Source: Thiocystis minor (GTDB lineage: Bacteria > Pseudomonadota > Gammaproteobacteria > Chromatiales > Chromatiaceae). From it: a stretch of 64,000 nucleotides of DNA. The stretch is from NCBI RefSeq assembly GCF_016653465.1, contig NZ_NHSQ01000110.1:1-64000 (forward strand). Direction: 5' to 3'. Under the pieces are notes generated by a model. It had not been told where the DNA came from, ran no database searches, and saw only the letters and a list, made by a program, of their open reading frames with translations. Position 1 is the stretch's first letter. Each line of letters starts with the position of its first letter. Below are positions 1-8,422 of this stretch, piece after piece. The position numbers and the translations under genes were made by a program.

Positions 1-108
1 CCCGGCTTGAAGACGATCTGGCTGGGCATGCAGCGCATCATGGATTTCGCGGCTGGAATCAAATATGCCAAATATGCCAAATATGCCAGGGAGATGCCGG
101 ACACGTAA
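1..108 (+). mobile_element. 3' end of an IS4-family transposase gene (partial)
   Basis: The first reading frame is open from the window edge to a TAA at 106-108 and encodes 35 residues. The stretch KTIWLGMQRIMDFAAG matches what I know of the C-terminal end of IS4-family (Tn5-like) transposases, where a GEPG-K-x-x-W-x-G-x-Q-R-x-x-D-x-A-x-G pattern is usual. The tail contains a 9-base unit, aaatatgcc, three times in tandem (61-87), giving KYA three times. The rest of the element lies left of the window. The gene points into hybC, which it has interrupted. The family call is from memory of the motif, not from a search. Confidence 0.72.
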
Positions 109-123
109 AGTTGTGTGTAATGG
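109..123. mobile_element. Probable terminal end of the IS4-type element
   Basis: Between the transposase stop codon and the point where hybC reading resumes lie about 15 bases, including ttgtgtgtaatgg. This resembles the outward end of Tn5/IS50-like elements, which read ttgtgtataagagacag. The exact junction cannot be fixed without the other end of the element and its target duplication. Confidence 0.4.
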
Positions 124-258
124 GATGGTCTCAATGCCGCGCCACATCTGTCCGCTCGACCAGGCGTCGACGACCTTGCCATCCTTGATATCGCAATCGA
201 TGCGCAAATGACCCTCGATGCGGGTGACTGGATCCACACAAATACGTTTGCTCGACAT
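124..258 (-). pseudogene. hybC: [NiFe] hydrogenase large subunit HybC, N-terminal fragment broken by an IS
   Basis: The minus strand from ATG at 258 encodes 45 residues containing VDPVTRIEGHLRID and GQMWRGIETI, the hallmark N-terminus of the catalytic large subunit of group 1 [NiFe] hydrogenases. An AGGAG ribosome site precedes the start. After MWRGIETI the family normally continues with a RDPRDAW...RICGVC segment carrying the first Ni-binding CxxC. Here the sequence changes abruptly to IS4-type DNA, so the active-site ligands are absent. It is the fourth gene of hybO-hybA-hybB-hybC. The remaining coding part may lie beyond the IS, outside the window. Without it HybO and HybA have no catalytic partner from this locus. 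Confidence 0.85.
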
Positions 259-428
259 CTTACCCGCGCTCCTGTCATCTATTGAAACCACGCCCCGCGA
301 CCGCTTGCCTGCAAGAGGTTCGTCTGGGGAGCAGTTAAAACAAAACCATCATTCATAAAACTGAAATCGCGTCTGGCGAAACGACGGTTGACTCGGACAG
401 GGCCGAGCCAACCCGACCACCGCGCCCG

Positions 429-1574
429 TCATGCCGGATGCGGTCGATGCATCGCCAGAATCGGTGTCTTCTTGACGAAGAAGAGATAGGCCATGACCTC
501 GATCGCCACGATGCCCAGGGTGATCAGCATCTCGCCCACGCCGGGGAAATAATGCCAACCCGCCCCAGGGTTATAGGCGATCATGAAGGCGTCGAAGCGA
601 TAGAGCGCCCCGGCCAGCACCACGGCGAGCGCGCTCCAGAACAGGACCGTGGGACGCTCGCGCAGCTTCCGGTTGAGCAGCGTGACGATGGCAAAGAGAA
701 AGAGCGCCATTTCGGCCGCGAACAGGAAGGGCTCCGGCCCCGGCCGAGTCAGTGCCACGAGATTTCCCGTCATCGCGAGATCGCCGATCCGTAGAACCAG
801 ATAGAGGATCAACAGCCAGGGAATGACGGCGCCAATTCGGGACAGCATGTCGGTTTCGAGTTCGCGCTTGAGATTGACCGAGGCATAGAGCGACTCGAAG
901 ACCACCATGCCATAGCCCATGGCGATGGCCGTGATTAGGAACAACAGCGGAATGATGTTGGTCAGCCAGAGCGGATGAACTTTATAGCCCGCGATGATCA
1001 AGAGCGAGCCGAGAGACGACTGGTGCATCGTCGGCAGCAGAATGCCCAATCCAATGAAAAAGAAGAGGACATGGCGCAGTTGACGTAGCAGCCGATTGGC
1101 TTTCATTGCCTCCAGGATCGCTGGTGAGAATTCGATCCAGAGCACGAGCGTATAGAGCGTCACGCAGAGGGCGACTTCGAGCATCACGGAATTAAGGTTC
1201 GCGTATTGCGGCAGAAAAACGTTGTAGAGCTGCCAGTAGCGACCGACATCAATGACGATCGAGATGCCCGCGAGCGTATAGCCAAAGACGCTGGTCAGTA
1301 GCGCGACGCGGATGATCGGATGGAACTGACCGCGATTGAACACATAAACCAGCAGGGCCATCGCGTAACCGCCGCAGGCAATGGCCGTTCCCGTCACCAC
1401 GTCATAGGTGATCCACATACCCCAGGGATAGCCATCGCTGAGGTGGGAGACATCGCCGATGCCAAAGATGAACCGGCGGATGATGAAGTAACCGGCAATC
1501 AGCGCCAGAAAGCCCATGAAATAGAACTGTCTGGTCAAGAGCCGGCCGCCGACGGGCCGATAAACCTCAGTCAT
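429..1574 (-). CDS. hybB: Hydrogenase membrane subunit HybB (NrfD/PsrC family)
   Basis: This 381-residue polytopic membrane protein has about ten hydrophobic segments and belongs to the NrfD/PsrC-like family of quinone-reactive anchors; E. coli HybB is about 392 residues. It would pass electrons from the ferredoxin-like subunit HybA to the quinone pool, without haem. I chose ATG at 1574 (MTEVYRPVGG) because it overlaps the hybA stop as ATGACTGA. An upstream in-frame ATG at 1658 would add 28 basic residues inside hybA. A 170-base gap separates its stop from hybC, unlike the tight overlaps elsewhere in the operon. A cytochrome b anchor is excluded by the NrfD-like pattern. Confidence 0.88.
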   Translation of the reverse strand: MTEVYRPVGGRLLTRQFYFMGFLALIAGYFIIRRFIFGIGDVSHLSDGYPWGMWITYDVVTGTAIACGGYAMALLVYVFNRGQFHPIIRVALLTSVFGYTLAGISIVIDVGRYWQLYNVFLPQYANLNSVMLEVALCVTLYTLVLWIEFSPAILEAMKANRLLRQLRHVLFFFIGLGILLPTMHQSSLGSLLIIAGYKVHPLWLTNIIPLLFLITAIAMGYGMVVFESLYASVNLKRELETDMLSRIGAVIPWLLILYLVLRIGDLAMTGNLVALTRPGPEPFLFAAEMALFLFAIVTLLNRKLRERPTVLFWSALAVVLAGALYRFDAFMIAYNPGAGWHYFPGVGEMLITLGIVAIEVMAYLFFVKKTPILAMHRPHPA

Positions 1575-2595
1575 GGCCGCGCCCCTCCCCATCTTGCGGG
1601 CGATCCTGGTCCCCGGACGTTTCTTCCCGATCCTCATGGGTATGGCGATAGGCGGCATAGACCAGTCCGCCCAAGAGGACGGTTGGCGCCATCATGCCGT
1701 GATAGAGCGTGTGCTGGATGGTCTCCGAGAGTTGGGCGCGCGATTCGTCGCCCAGCGCCGGGAGGCCCAGTTTCTCGAAGGGCACCGCTGCCATTAGCAG
1801 GGATTGAGTCCCGCCGGTTTCGGTTTCGCCATAAATTTTCGGGTAATAGGTGGCGACCTCGGCGGTCCGGGTCTCGCCGCCGTCCAGTCGGCGGACCGGA
1901 TATTCCTGCCGTTCGCTCGGCTGGAAGGTCAGGCGGCGATGGCCTTCGTTCAACAGGTCGGACACGCGCCCGAAGAGACTGGCGCCGGTCGGACAGGCAT
2001 CGCAGCAGGCCGGAATATCCCCTTCGGCCAGGCGCTCGGAACACATCTCGCATTTGACGATCTTCGGAAATGCCTTGTCATATTCGAACTTCGGAATGTT
2101 GAACGGACAGGCAAGCTGACAGTAACGGCAGCCGATACAAGCTTCGGGGTTGTAGGTCACCGCGCCGGTGACCGGATCCTTGGTCAGTGCGCTGACCGGA
2201 CAGGCCGAGACGCAATTGGGATCGACGCAATGCATGCAGTTGCGCTTGACGAAGCTGTAGCCATCCAGTTCGCGATCCTTCACCTCGGCCGTGCCGTTGG
2301 CGTAGATCTTGATCTTATTCAGGTTTTGGCTGTTGAGATCGTTACCGGAATCCCAGAGACCGCTGACGCCATGCGCCTGTTCGAGCGGGGTGTCATGGGA
2401 CATCGGCATCGCGTTGGCCGCCTTGCACTCGACTTCGCACACCTTGCAACCGATGCAGAGCGTCGCGTCATAGAGAATCCCGACGGCATCGGGCGACAGT
2501 TCCTTGGGCGGTCGCGCCTGGGCCGTTGGAGCGGTCAATGCCGTCGCGGCACCAGCGAACACGACCTTGAAAAAATCACGACGATCGATGTTCAT
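1567..2595 (-). CDS. hybA: Hydrogenase electron-transfer subunit HybA, 4Fe-4S ferredoxin type
   Basis: The product has 342 residues. It begins with a Tat signal (RRDFFK at residues 5-10, then a hydrophobic stretch ending AQA), so it is exported folded to the periplasm. Four cysteine clusters follow: CIGCKVCEVEC near 47-57, CMHCVDPNCVSAC, CIGCRYCQLAC and CEMCSERL...CCDAC, as expected for a four-cluster ferredoxin. A C-terminal hydrophobic segment (MMAPTVLLGGLVYAAY) is a likely membrane anchor. It links the small subunit HybO to the membrane subunit HybB. Its start overlaps the hybO stop as ATGA, which indicates translational coupling. E. coli HybA is of similar length (about 328). Confidence 0.9.
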   Translation of the reverse strand: MNIDRRDFFKVVFAGAATALTAPTAQARPPKELSPDAVGILYDATLCIGCKVCEVECKAANAMPMSHDTPLEQAHGVSGLWDSGNDLNSQNLNKIKIYANGTAEVKDRELDGYSFVKRNCMHCVDPNCVSACPVSALTKDPVTGAVTYNPEACIGCRYCQLACPFNIPKFEYDKAFPKIVKCEMCSERLAEGDIPACCDACPTGASLFGRVSDLLNEGHRRLTFQPSERQEYPVRRLDGGETRTAEVATYYPKIYGETETGGTQSLLMAAVPFEKLGLPALGDESRAQLSETIQHTLYHGMMAPTVLLGGLVYAAYRHTHEDREETSGDQDRPQDGEGRGHD

Positions 2596-3806
2596 TGGTT
2601 TACCTCCTCTTCCGTCTTCGAAGCGGCCGAGGTTGCGGTCTCGGCCTCAAGCTGTTTGAGCTGTTTGTGCGCGCCCACGGCGTACACCACGGCCCCGCCG
2701 CCAATGGCGCCAGCGACCGCCGCCGCGCCGACAGTGACGCCACCCGCGTGCTCGGTGAAGATCTCCGGGAACAGCGAGGACGGGGTGACCGACTCGACAT
2801 CCGACTGTTCGTGCAATGCCTTGTGGAAACCGACGCCCTGCTCGGCGCAGCCGAAACAGGGGTGGCCGATCCCGACCGGCCAGGTATTGGCGCCGACATC
2901 GCCGAACTCGATGGCGGGACAATTAGCATAGGTCTCTGGCCCCTTGCACCCGAGCTTGTAGAGACACCAGCCCTGACGATGGCCCTCGTCGCCGAACTGT
3001 TCGGCAAACCGGGCGGCGTCGAAATGCGGCCGGCGTTCGCAGTTGTCGTGGATCAGGCGCCCATAGGCGAAGGTCGGGCGACCCTTGGCGTCGACCTCGG
3101 GCAGTTTCTTAAGGGTCAGGTAATAGAGCACCGTCGACAGCAGGTTGTAGGGCGAGGCGGGACAGCCGGGCAGATTGATGACGGGCAGCGCGGTGCCGTC
3201 GGCCTTGACGATGCCTTCGCGCGTCAGGGCTTCCTGCAGGCCGACCGCCTCGGTGGGATTCGGCGCCGCGCTCTGGACCCCGCCCCAGGAGGCGCAGGAA
3301 CCAATCGCGACCGCCGCCGCGGCGTGCGGCGCGATTTCGTGCAACAACTGCTGCGGCGTCTTGCGCCCAATCTTGCAGTAGATGCCGCCGTCACGCATGG
3401 GCACCGAACCCTCGACGACCAGGATGAACTGGCCCTTGTTCTTTTCCAGCGACTCGTGTAGCGCCTGTTCGGCCTGATGGCCGGCGGCAGCCATCAGGGT
3501 TTCCGAATAATCCAGCGAAATCAGATCGAGGATCAACGTCTCGACGGCGGGATGCGTGGCGCGCAGCAGGGATTCGGTACAGCCCGTGCACTCCTGAAAA
3601 TGTAGCCAAATCACTGTGGGACGCGCCTGGCTCTGCTCCAGGGCCGCCAGCACTTGACCGGACATGCCGAATGGCAGCCCCATGGCCGCGGTGATCCCAA
3701 GGGTGAATTTGAGGAATCCGCGCCGACTGATCCCCCGGATATCCAGTTGATCCGCCAGATAAGGGCCCATCGCCGTTTCATTCGGAAAAGTGTCAACGTC
3801 TTTCAT
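2592..3806 (-). CDS. hybO: [NiFe] hydrogenase small subunit HybO
   Basis: The 404-residue product carries a long Tat leader with SRRGFLK at residues 27-33. The mature part starts the small-subunit fold with ECTGCTES (C73, C76), the proximal-cluster motif. Further conserved Cys/His segments near the C-terminal third (HDNCERRPHF, GWCLYKLGCKGP, CFGCAE) ligate the remaining FeS clusters. A C-terminal hydrophobic helix (VTVGAAAVAGAIGGGAVVYAVG) is the usual membrane anchor of this subunit. It is the first gene of the operon and diverges from a multihaem cytochrome gene across a 511-base intergenic region. With hybC interrupted, the small subunit may be made but left without its catalytic partner. 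Confidence 0.92.
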   Translation of the reverse strand: MKDVDTFPNETAMGPYLADQLDIRGISRRGFLKFTLGITAAMGLPFGMSGQVLAALEQSQARPTVIWLHFQECTGCTESLLRATHPAVETLILDLISLDYSETLMAAAGHQAEQALHESLEKNKGQFILVVEGSVPMRDGGIYCKIGRKTPQQLLHEIAPHAAAAVAIGSCASWGGVQSAAPNPTEAVGLQEALTREGIVKADGTALPVINLPGCPASPYNLLSTVLYYLTLKKLPEVDAKGRPTFAYGRLIHDNCERRPHFDAARFAEQFGDEGHRQGWCLYKLGCKGPETYANCPAIEFGDVGANTWPVGIGHPCFGCAEQGVGFHKALHEQSDVESVTPSSLFPEIFTEHAGGVTVGAAAVAGAIGGGAVVYAVGAHKQLKQLEAETATSAASKTEEEVNQ

Positions 3807-4317
3807 GGATACCGCCTTGCCGCCAGGAGCGCCGTCTGGATTCCGAGGGTCAATCCACTGCGGATCGACACCGTGCCTATTCTCAAAGTTCGTAATAATA
3901 TTCTTATGTACTAGAATAGTTATAAGCCCAATTTCTTAAATTGTCTAATCGGAGACGATTCAATGTGTGAGCTTGGTCAATGGAGTGGCTTGACGGGCGG
4001 GGATGGACGAAAACCGAATGAAATACTGCGGATAAAGACCGAATAAAACGCTGATCTATTTAACCAGATTTATTGATCGACCCTGATTGACATCGATTGA
4101 CATTGATTTCTTGATGGTCCATCAATGATGATTGTCACTGCATCCCTTGGGTCTCCGTGCTGAATTGAGCGGCGAACCGAGAGCAACGAGCCTGACACGT
4201 TTGATTGACGGGGCCTTGCGATGCGGTTGGTCCGGCTGCCAGACTGACCGGGACGCCAACCGACCGGGCTTTCCGCGGTCGTGAACCCGATGTACAACTT
4301 GCGGTGACTAACCTGCG
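3807..4317. promoter_or_regulatory. 511-base divergent intergenic region between hybO and the cytochrome module
   Basis: No convincing gene is seen here. It must hold the promoters of the leftward hyb operon and the rightward cytochrome genes. The part next to hybO (3890-4080) is clearly AT-richer. The middle holds direct and inverted repeats (4085-4125) listed separately. Open frames on the minus strand (4070-4368) lack family resemblance and ribosome sites. Confidence 0.5.
4085..4125. promoter_or_regulatory. Candidate operator: 10-base direct repeats and a 15-base palindrome
   Basis: GATTGACATC (4085-4094) is followed directly by GATTGACATT (4095-4104) and GATT, a helical-turn spacing. TTGATGGTCCATCAA (4111-4125) is a perfect inverted repeat of 7 bases around one central base. 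It resembles an FNR/Crp-like half-site pair (TTGAT...ATCAA) but with five rather than four spacer bases, so a redox regulator of this superfamily is possible but unproven. Confidence 0.4.
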
Positions 4318-5307
4318 ATGACGAACCTGTCCGCGAATCCAACCAACCCGCGCGATCCCCACCGCCACCCCAGAGCGGGATCGTTTCCGACCATCATGGC
4401 TTTGAGCGGAACGCTGTTACTGACGCTCATGACTATGGCGCCTCCCGCCACGCCCGCGGCGCCGGCGACAGACAACAAATCCTGTCTGCGTTGTCACGCC
4501 ATGGCGACACTGGCCTATCGCGATCCCGGCACGGGCGAGATTGTCGATCTGGCGATCGAGCCGCATGCGCTGTCGCATTCGGTTCACGGAGAACTCGACT
4601 GCATCGATTGCCATGAGGGTGAGTTTGACCGCTATCCGCACCCGTCGGACGCCGCGAACGAGACACTCTCCTGTCTCGGCTGTCATGAGAAAGACGATAC
4701 GGAGGACAATATCGCGCGGTACCAGTCGATCGATGCCGAATATGCCGAGAGCGTCCACGCCACCTCGGATGCACCCGAGGTCGAGGGGTTCAGTTGCCAT
4801 TCCTGTCACGATCCGCATGGCTTCCGCGCCTCGCAGGTCGGCGAGAAGATCGCCGCCATCGTCCGCGACGGCAACCAGGTCTGTTTGTCCTGCCACGAAA
4901 AGCTACGCGACCCCTTCAGCCCCCATCACGCCTGGCTGCCTAACCGGGAAAAACATTGGGACGCGGTGCGTTGCCTCGACTGTCACACCCCGCTATCTGA
5001 CACTGAACAGAAGGTCTCCCACCGGATTCTGCCACCGGAAGAGAGCAACCGGGATTGCGTCAACTGTCACTCCAAGGAACCCAGTCTGTTGAACAGACTC
5101 TATCAATATCGGTCGGAAGAAGATCTGGCGACCAAGGGCTGGCTCAACAAGGCGGTCTTCAACGACGCCTATGTGGTCGGCATGAGCCGGAACGCCACGC
5201 TCGACCTCCTTGGCCTGATCGTCATCGGTCTAACGCTGCTGGTGCTTGCCGCGCATGGCTACGGGCGTTACAAAGCCTACCAACGGACCAAAGGGGATCC
5301 GAAATGA
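4318..5307 (+). CDS. Membrane-anchored heptahaem c-type cytochrome
   Basis: This 329-residue protein has an N-terminal export signal (hydrophobic MALSGTLLLTLMTM near 27-40) and seven CxxCH haem-binding motifs: CLRCH (56-60), CIDCH, CLGCH, CHSCH, CLSCH, CLDCH and CVNCH. A single C-terminal helix (DLLGLIVIGLTLLVLAAHGY) anchors it in the inner membrane with the haems in the periplasm. The stop overlaps the start of a b-type cytochrome as ATGA, so the pair is co-translated and probably forms one complex. The length and haem count recall cytochrome c3/NapC-NrfH-like electron relays, but I do not recognise a named family. ATG at 4396 is an alternative start. Confidence 0.85.
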   Translation: MTNLSANPTNPRDPHRHPRAGSFPTIMALSGTLLLTLMTMAPPATPAAPATDNKSCLRCHAMATLAYRDPGTGEIVDLAIEPHALSHSVHGELDCIDCHEGEFDRYPHPSDAANETLSCLGCHEKDDTEDNIARYQSIDAEYAESVHATSDAPEVEGFSCHSCHDPHGFRASQVGEKIAAIVRDGNQVCLSCHEKLRDPFSPHHAWLPNREKHWDAVRCLDCHTPLSDTEQKVSHRILPPEESNRDCVNCHSKEPSLLNRLYQYRSEEDLATKGWLNKAVFNDAYVVGMSRNATLDLLGLIVIGLTLLVLAAHGYGRYKAYQRTKGDPK

Positions 5308-5933
5308 ACGCGCTTTATCTCTACTCAGGTTGGGTGCGCGCCTGGCATTGGCTCAATGCGCTGCTGTTTCTGGTGCTGATCCTGTCCGGAGCCAGCATGC
5401 ATTTTGCCGGAACCGGATGGCTGCTGAATTTCGAGATCGCACGCCCGATCCATAATGTCGCCGGCATTCTTGTGACCATCGGCTGGATCGGCTTTGTCAT
5501 CGGCAACCTGGTCACCGACAACGGCCGCCATTATCGGGTGCACTTGCGCGGCTTTTTCCAGCGATTGTTCTCGCAGATGCGCTACTACGGCTACGGGATC
5601 TTTCAAAACGAACCGCATCCCTTTCATCCGAGCGCCGAGATGAAGCTCAACACGCTGCAACAACTCAGCTATCTGGGCGTCATGTATCTGCTGATGCCCG
5701 TGCTGATCCTGAGCGGCTGGGCCTTCCTGTTTTCGATCTATCTCCCGGAGACGCTGTTCGGTCTCGGGAGCGTCTGGGTCGTGGCCATGACGCATCTGAC
5801 GGTCGCCTATTTCCTGGCGCTGTTCGTTCTGGTGCATCTCTATATCATCACCACGGGCGATACCCTGTCCTCGAACCTGCGCGCGATGATCACGGGCTGG
5901 CACCGGGAGACGCACCCAGAGTCACAGGGATAA
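5304..5933 (+). CDS. Cytochrome b561-type membrane subunit
   Basis: The product has 209 residues with four predicted membrane helices and conserved histidines (VRAWHWLNALLF near the N-terminus, RPIHNVAG, MTHLTVAYF, VLVHLYIITTGD). This matches the di-haem cytochrome b561/thiosulfate-reductase cytochrome b family that exchanges electrons with quinones. The start is ATG at 5304 within the ATGA overlap with the heptahaem gene; a longer upstream frame is only a continuation inside that gene. With its partners it would link the quinone pool to periplasmic haem proteins. The direction of flow cannot be told from sequence. Confidence 0.85.
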   Translation: MNALYLYSGWVRAWHWLNALLFLVLILSGASMHFAGTGWLLNFEIARPIHNVAGILVTIGWIGFVIGNLVTDNGRHYRVHLRGFFQRLFSQMRYYGYGIFQNEPHPFHPSAEMKLNTLQQLSYLGVMYLLMPVLILSGWAFLFSIYLPETLFGLGSVWVVAMTHLTVAYFLALFVLVHLYIITTGDTLSSNLRAMITGWHRETHPESQG

Positions 5934-5980
5934 GGCGATTTCCGGAAATGAGTCTCCCAACTCCGAATGGCTGCAAGTCT

Positions 5981-6008
5981 TGTAGGGGCGATTTAAATTG
6001 CCCCTACA
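5981..6008. repeat. REP-like palindrome
   Basis: TGTAGGGGC (5981-5989) and GCCCCTACA (6000-6008) flank an ATTTAAAT core, a 28-base near-perfect palindrome. A related unit, GCGAATAAATTCGCCCC, lies just downstream (about 6035-6051). A similar GGGGC...GCCCC palindrome occurs at 48649-48677. It could also act as a transcriptional attenuator between the cytochrome b and octahaem genes. Confidence 0.55.
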
Positions 6009-6094
6009 CCCCGCGTATCCGCGCACCCAACGCGGCGAATAAATTCGCCCCTTGTACTTCCTTTTTTGGATAACCCCAAGGGTTACGACTGACT

Positions 6095-8290
6095 ATGAAT
6101 CCCATCGCTCTGAAACCGCTCTCCCCGACCGCTAAACGTCGGCTCATCGTCACCGCGCTCGTCCTGATCGGACTGACGCTCGCCTACAAGGTGCTCTATC
6201 CGCTCGCCTTCGAGTCCTATGTCGGCAAGACCAACGCCCCGCTGACCTATGCCAGCAGCACGCAATTGACCAAGACGGAATTCGAGGCGCTGGCCCAGGA
6301 ACTCAGCACGGACGCGCGCCAGCGCAAGGCGGCGGCCATCGTCGACACCGATCAGGAGCCGTTCGCGCGTCAGGTCAAGATCGAGATGCTGATGAACACG
6401 GAGTCCTTCATCCGCGACACCGAGCCATCGCATATCAAGTATTTTCGCGAAGCCGGCATCCATCATTACGAAGGCCCGCAAACCTGTCTGCATTGTCATG
6501 CCACGATCCAGGTCACGCACGGCGACGGAACCGTCAAAACGGTCGACACGCTCGGCGACATCGTCAATTCGGTGCATTTCAAGTTTCAAAGCGAATCGGG
6601 CGGTTTTTCCACCTATGGCTATGACGGGCGCCAGGTCAACAGCGGCGCGCACAAGATACCGGTCGGCAAGATCAACCGCGCCTGCGGCATTCCGGGGAGT
6701 TTCACCTGGACGGGCTGGGCCGCGCTGGTCGAGAGCCGCCCGGAGCATGGCGAAGGCGAAGTGACGATGCGCAGCGAGGGCTGCGGTCAATGTCATATCG
6801 GCGGCAACTATCAGCCCGCGACCGAAAAGATGATGCCGATCGGCGATGTCCCTTCCGAAGCCAAGGACGGCATCGACTGCCTGATCTGCCATTCCACCGC
6901 TTACGACATGAATCAGCGTCATGTGATCCAGGACGCGAAGGGGCTGCGCTGGAATCAGGATCGCAGTCTGCGCGCCGCGCTGACCGTCGGGCCGATCAAC
7001 TCCGAGACCTGTCTGCGTTGCCATCAGCACAACATGGGCGGCGACGCCTACCGGCACAATGCCGCCGCGCAGGCGCTGGGGCATGTCAATCAGCGCATCC
7101 TCCATCGAGGCGCGAAACGCGGCAATCCGTTCAGCCCGCACGATGACACCCATGCAGCATCGGGTATCCAGTGTACCGACTGCCACGTCCCCGAAGGCCA
7201 CAAGATCCCCCGCGGACGCAAGGGCGTGGATCTGGTCGCCAACGACATCCCAACCAAGGACGTCACCTGCGAGAGCTGCCACACCCAGGCGCCGCACAAC
7301 CAGTCCGAGCACAAGGCGCTGCTCAACGGCCATATCGCGCGGCTGGCCTGCGAAACCTGCCACATCAAGGAACTGGAAGCCGAGAACGTCGTGCTGCGCG
7401 ATTGGGTGCATCCGACCTGGGATCCCGAGGAAGGCCTGTTCGAGCCGACCGACATCTATCGGTCGGGCAAACCCGGCAAGGGTTTCACCTTCCTCTGGTT
7501 CAACGGCAACGGGACGTTTCTGGCCAACGCGCTCGGCAACAATCCGAACGGCTCGGAGGTTTACAATCCGCTGATGCAGCAGGTGGCGCGACTCGACGAC
7601 CCCGAGATCATCGAAGCAGTGAGAGCGAAGGCCATCGAACTTAAACAGCAGTACCCGGACATCGATGTCGATGCCTATGTCCGGATGGCGACCGATCCAC
7701 TCTCCCAGTTGTCCCCGGACATGCTCGCCAAGCGCGAGGCCATGATCCAGAAGAACCTGCGCGCCGCGATGAACCAGGGCGAAAGCCGGATCTATCCGTT
7801 CAAACTCTTCAACGCCATGATGTTCGAGGACATGACGAACCAAGGGCCGTTTGGGGCCATGATCCTGCCGTTCGACTACGCCAGCTATTACGAAACCGGC
7901 GACACGCCAGCATCCGTCAAGAAAGCCATTTCCGATCCTATCGTACAGCGCATGTATCAGGAGCCGTTCAAGCTCTACATGATGGACGAGTTCATGTCCT
8001 ATTTCGGCATCACCGAGGGCTGGAAAACGGTCTATCCGCTGGTCGACGGGCGGCTGGAGAATGTCGAACCGCACTGGATGCGACAGATGGGCACGCTGAT
8101 GGTCAACCACGGCATCCAGGGCAAGGGCCGCGATTGCATCGAGTGTCACTCGCCGGATGGCATCATGGACTTCAGACAACTCGGGTATACGCCGGAGCGC
8201 GTGGCCGAACTGCAGGATCTCGACATCATCGAAAAACTTGAGGAACGGCCTGCCAGCGCGGAGGCTCGGGAAAAAACCGTCCAGCAATGA
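6095..8290 (+). CDS. Membrane-anchored octahaem c-type cytochrome, tetrathionate-reductase (OTR)-like
   Basis: The 731-residue protein starts with an uncleaved-looking anchor helix (RRLIVTALVLIGLTLAYKVL, about 15-34). It has eight CxxCH motifs: CLHCH, CGQCH, CLICH, CLRCH, CTDCH, CESCH, CETCH, and a distant CIECH near the C-terminus. The order CGQCH, then D-C-L-I-C-H-S-T, then CLRCH followed by a histidine-rich HNMGGDAYRHN, then CTDCH and CESCH, recalls octahaem tetrathionate reductases and relatives of NrfA/HAO. Known OTRs are near 450 residues, so about 270 residues between haems 7 and 8 are extra. Its place after the cytochrome b pair suggests a terminal periplasmic reductase or oxidase of a sulfur or nitrogen compound; the substrate is unknown. 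Confidence 0.8.
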   Translation: MNPIALKPLSPTAKRRLIVTALVLIGLTLAYKVLYPLAFESYVGKTNAPLTYASSTQLTKTEFEALAQELSTDARQRKAAAIVDTDQEPFARQVKIEMLMNTESFIRDTEPSHIKYFREAGIHHYEGPQTCLHCHATIQVTHGDGTVKTVDTLGDIVNSVHFKFQSESGGFSTYGYDGRQVNSGAHKIPVGKINRACGIPGSFTWTGWAALVESRPEHGEGEVTMRSEGCGQCHIGGNYQPATEKMMPIGDVPSEAKDGIDCLICHSTAYDMNQRHVIQDAKGLRWNQDRSLRAALTVGPINSETCLRCHQHNMGGDAYRHNAAAQALGHVNQRILHRGAKRGNPFSPHDDTHAASGIQCTDCHVPEGHKIPRGRKGVDLVANDIPTKDVTCESCHTQAPHNQSEHKALLNGHIARLACETCHIKELEAENVVLRDWVHPTWDPEEGLFEPTDIYRSGKPGKGFTFLWFNGNGTFLANALGNNPNGSEVYNPLMQQVARLDDPEIIEAVRAKAIELKQQYPDIDVDAYVRMATDPLSQLSPDMLAKREAMIQKNLRAAMNQGESRIYPFKLFNAMMFEDMTNQGPFGAMILPFDYASYYETGDTPASVKKAISDPIVQRMYQEPFKLYMMDEFMSYFGITEGWKTVYPLVDGRLENVEPHWMRQMGTLMVNHGIQGKGRDCIECHSPDGIMDFRQLGYTPERVAELQDLDIIEKLEERPASAEAREKTVQQ

Positions 8291-8319
8291 TGTCCCGAAT
8301 CGCTGAAACCGACGGCCAA

Positions 8320-8372
8320 GTCGCCCGCAACCGGGATCCTACGGGGCGCGTAGGAGCCCGGTTGCGGGCGAC
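8320..8372. terminator. Long perfect hairpin between convergent genes
   Basis: GTCGCCCGCAACCGGG (8320-8335) is the exact inverse of 8357-8372, and an inner TCCTACG/CGTAGGA pair (8337-8343, 8349-8355) extends the stem. It lies 30 bases after the octahaem gene stop and faces a convergent minus-strand gene. No T-run follows, so a bidirectional transcription or decay barrier, or a REP-type element, is as likely as an intrinsic terminator. Confidence 0.5.
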
Positions 8373-8422
8373 GCCGATCAGGGGGAGGTTGTTGATGAAC
8401 GGCTCCTAAGGCGCGTGGCGCC

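Noticed and set aside
61-87. Repeat array of 9-base units
   Set aside because: Three in-frame copies inside the transposase end are a small internal duplication, not an array.
6083-8287. 734-codon open frame antisense to the octahaem cytochrome
   Set aside because: The plus-strand frame has eight CxxCH motifs and a membrane anchor; the antisense product has no family pattern and mirrors GC-rich codon structure.
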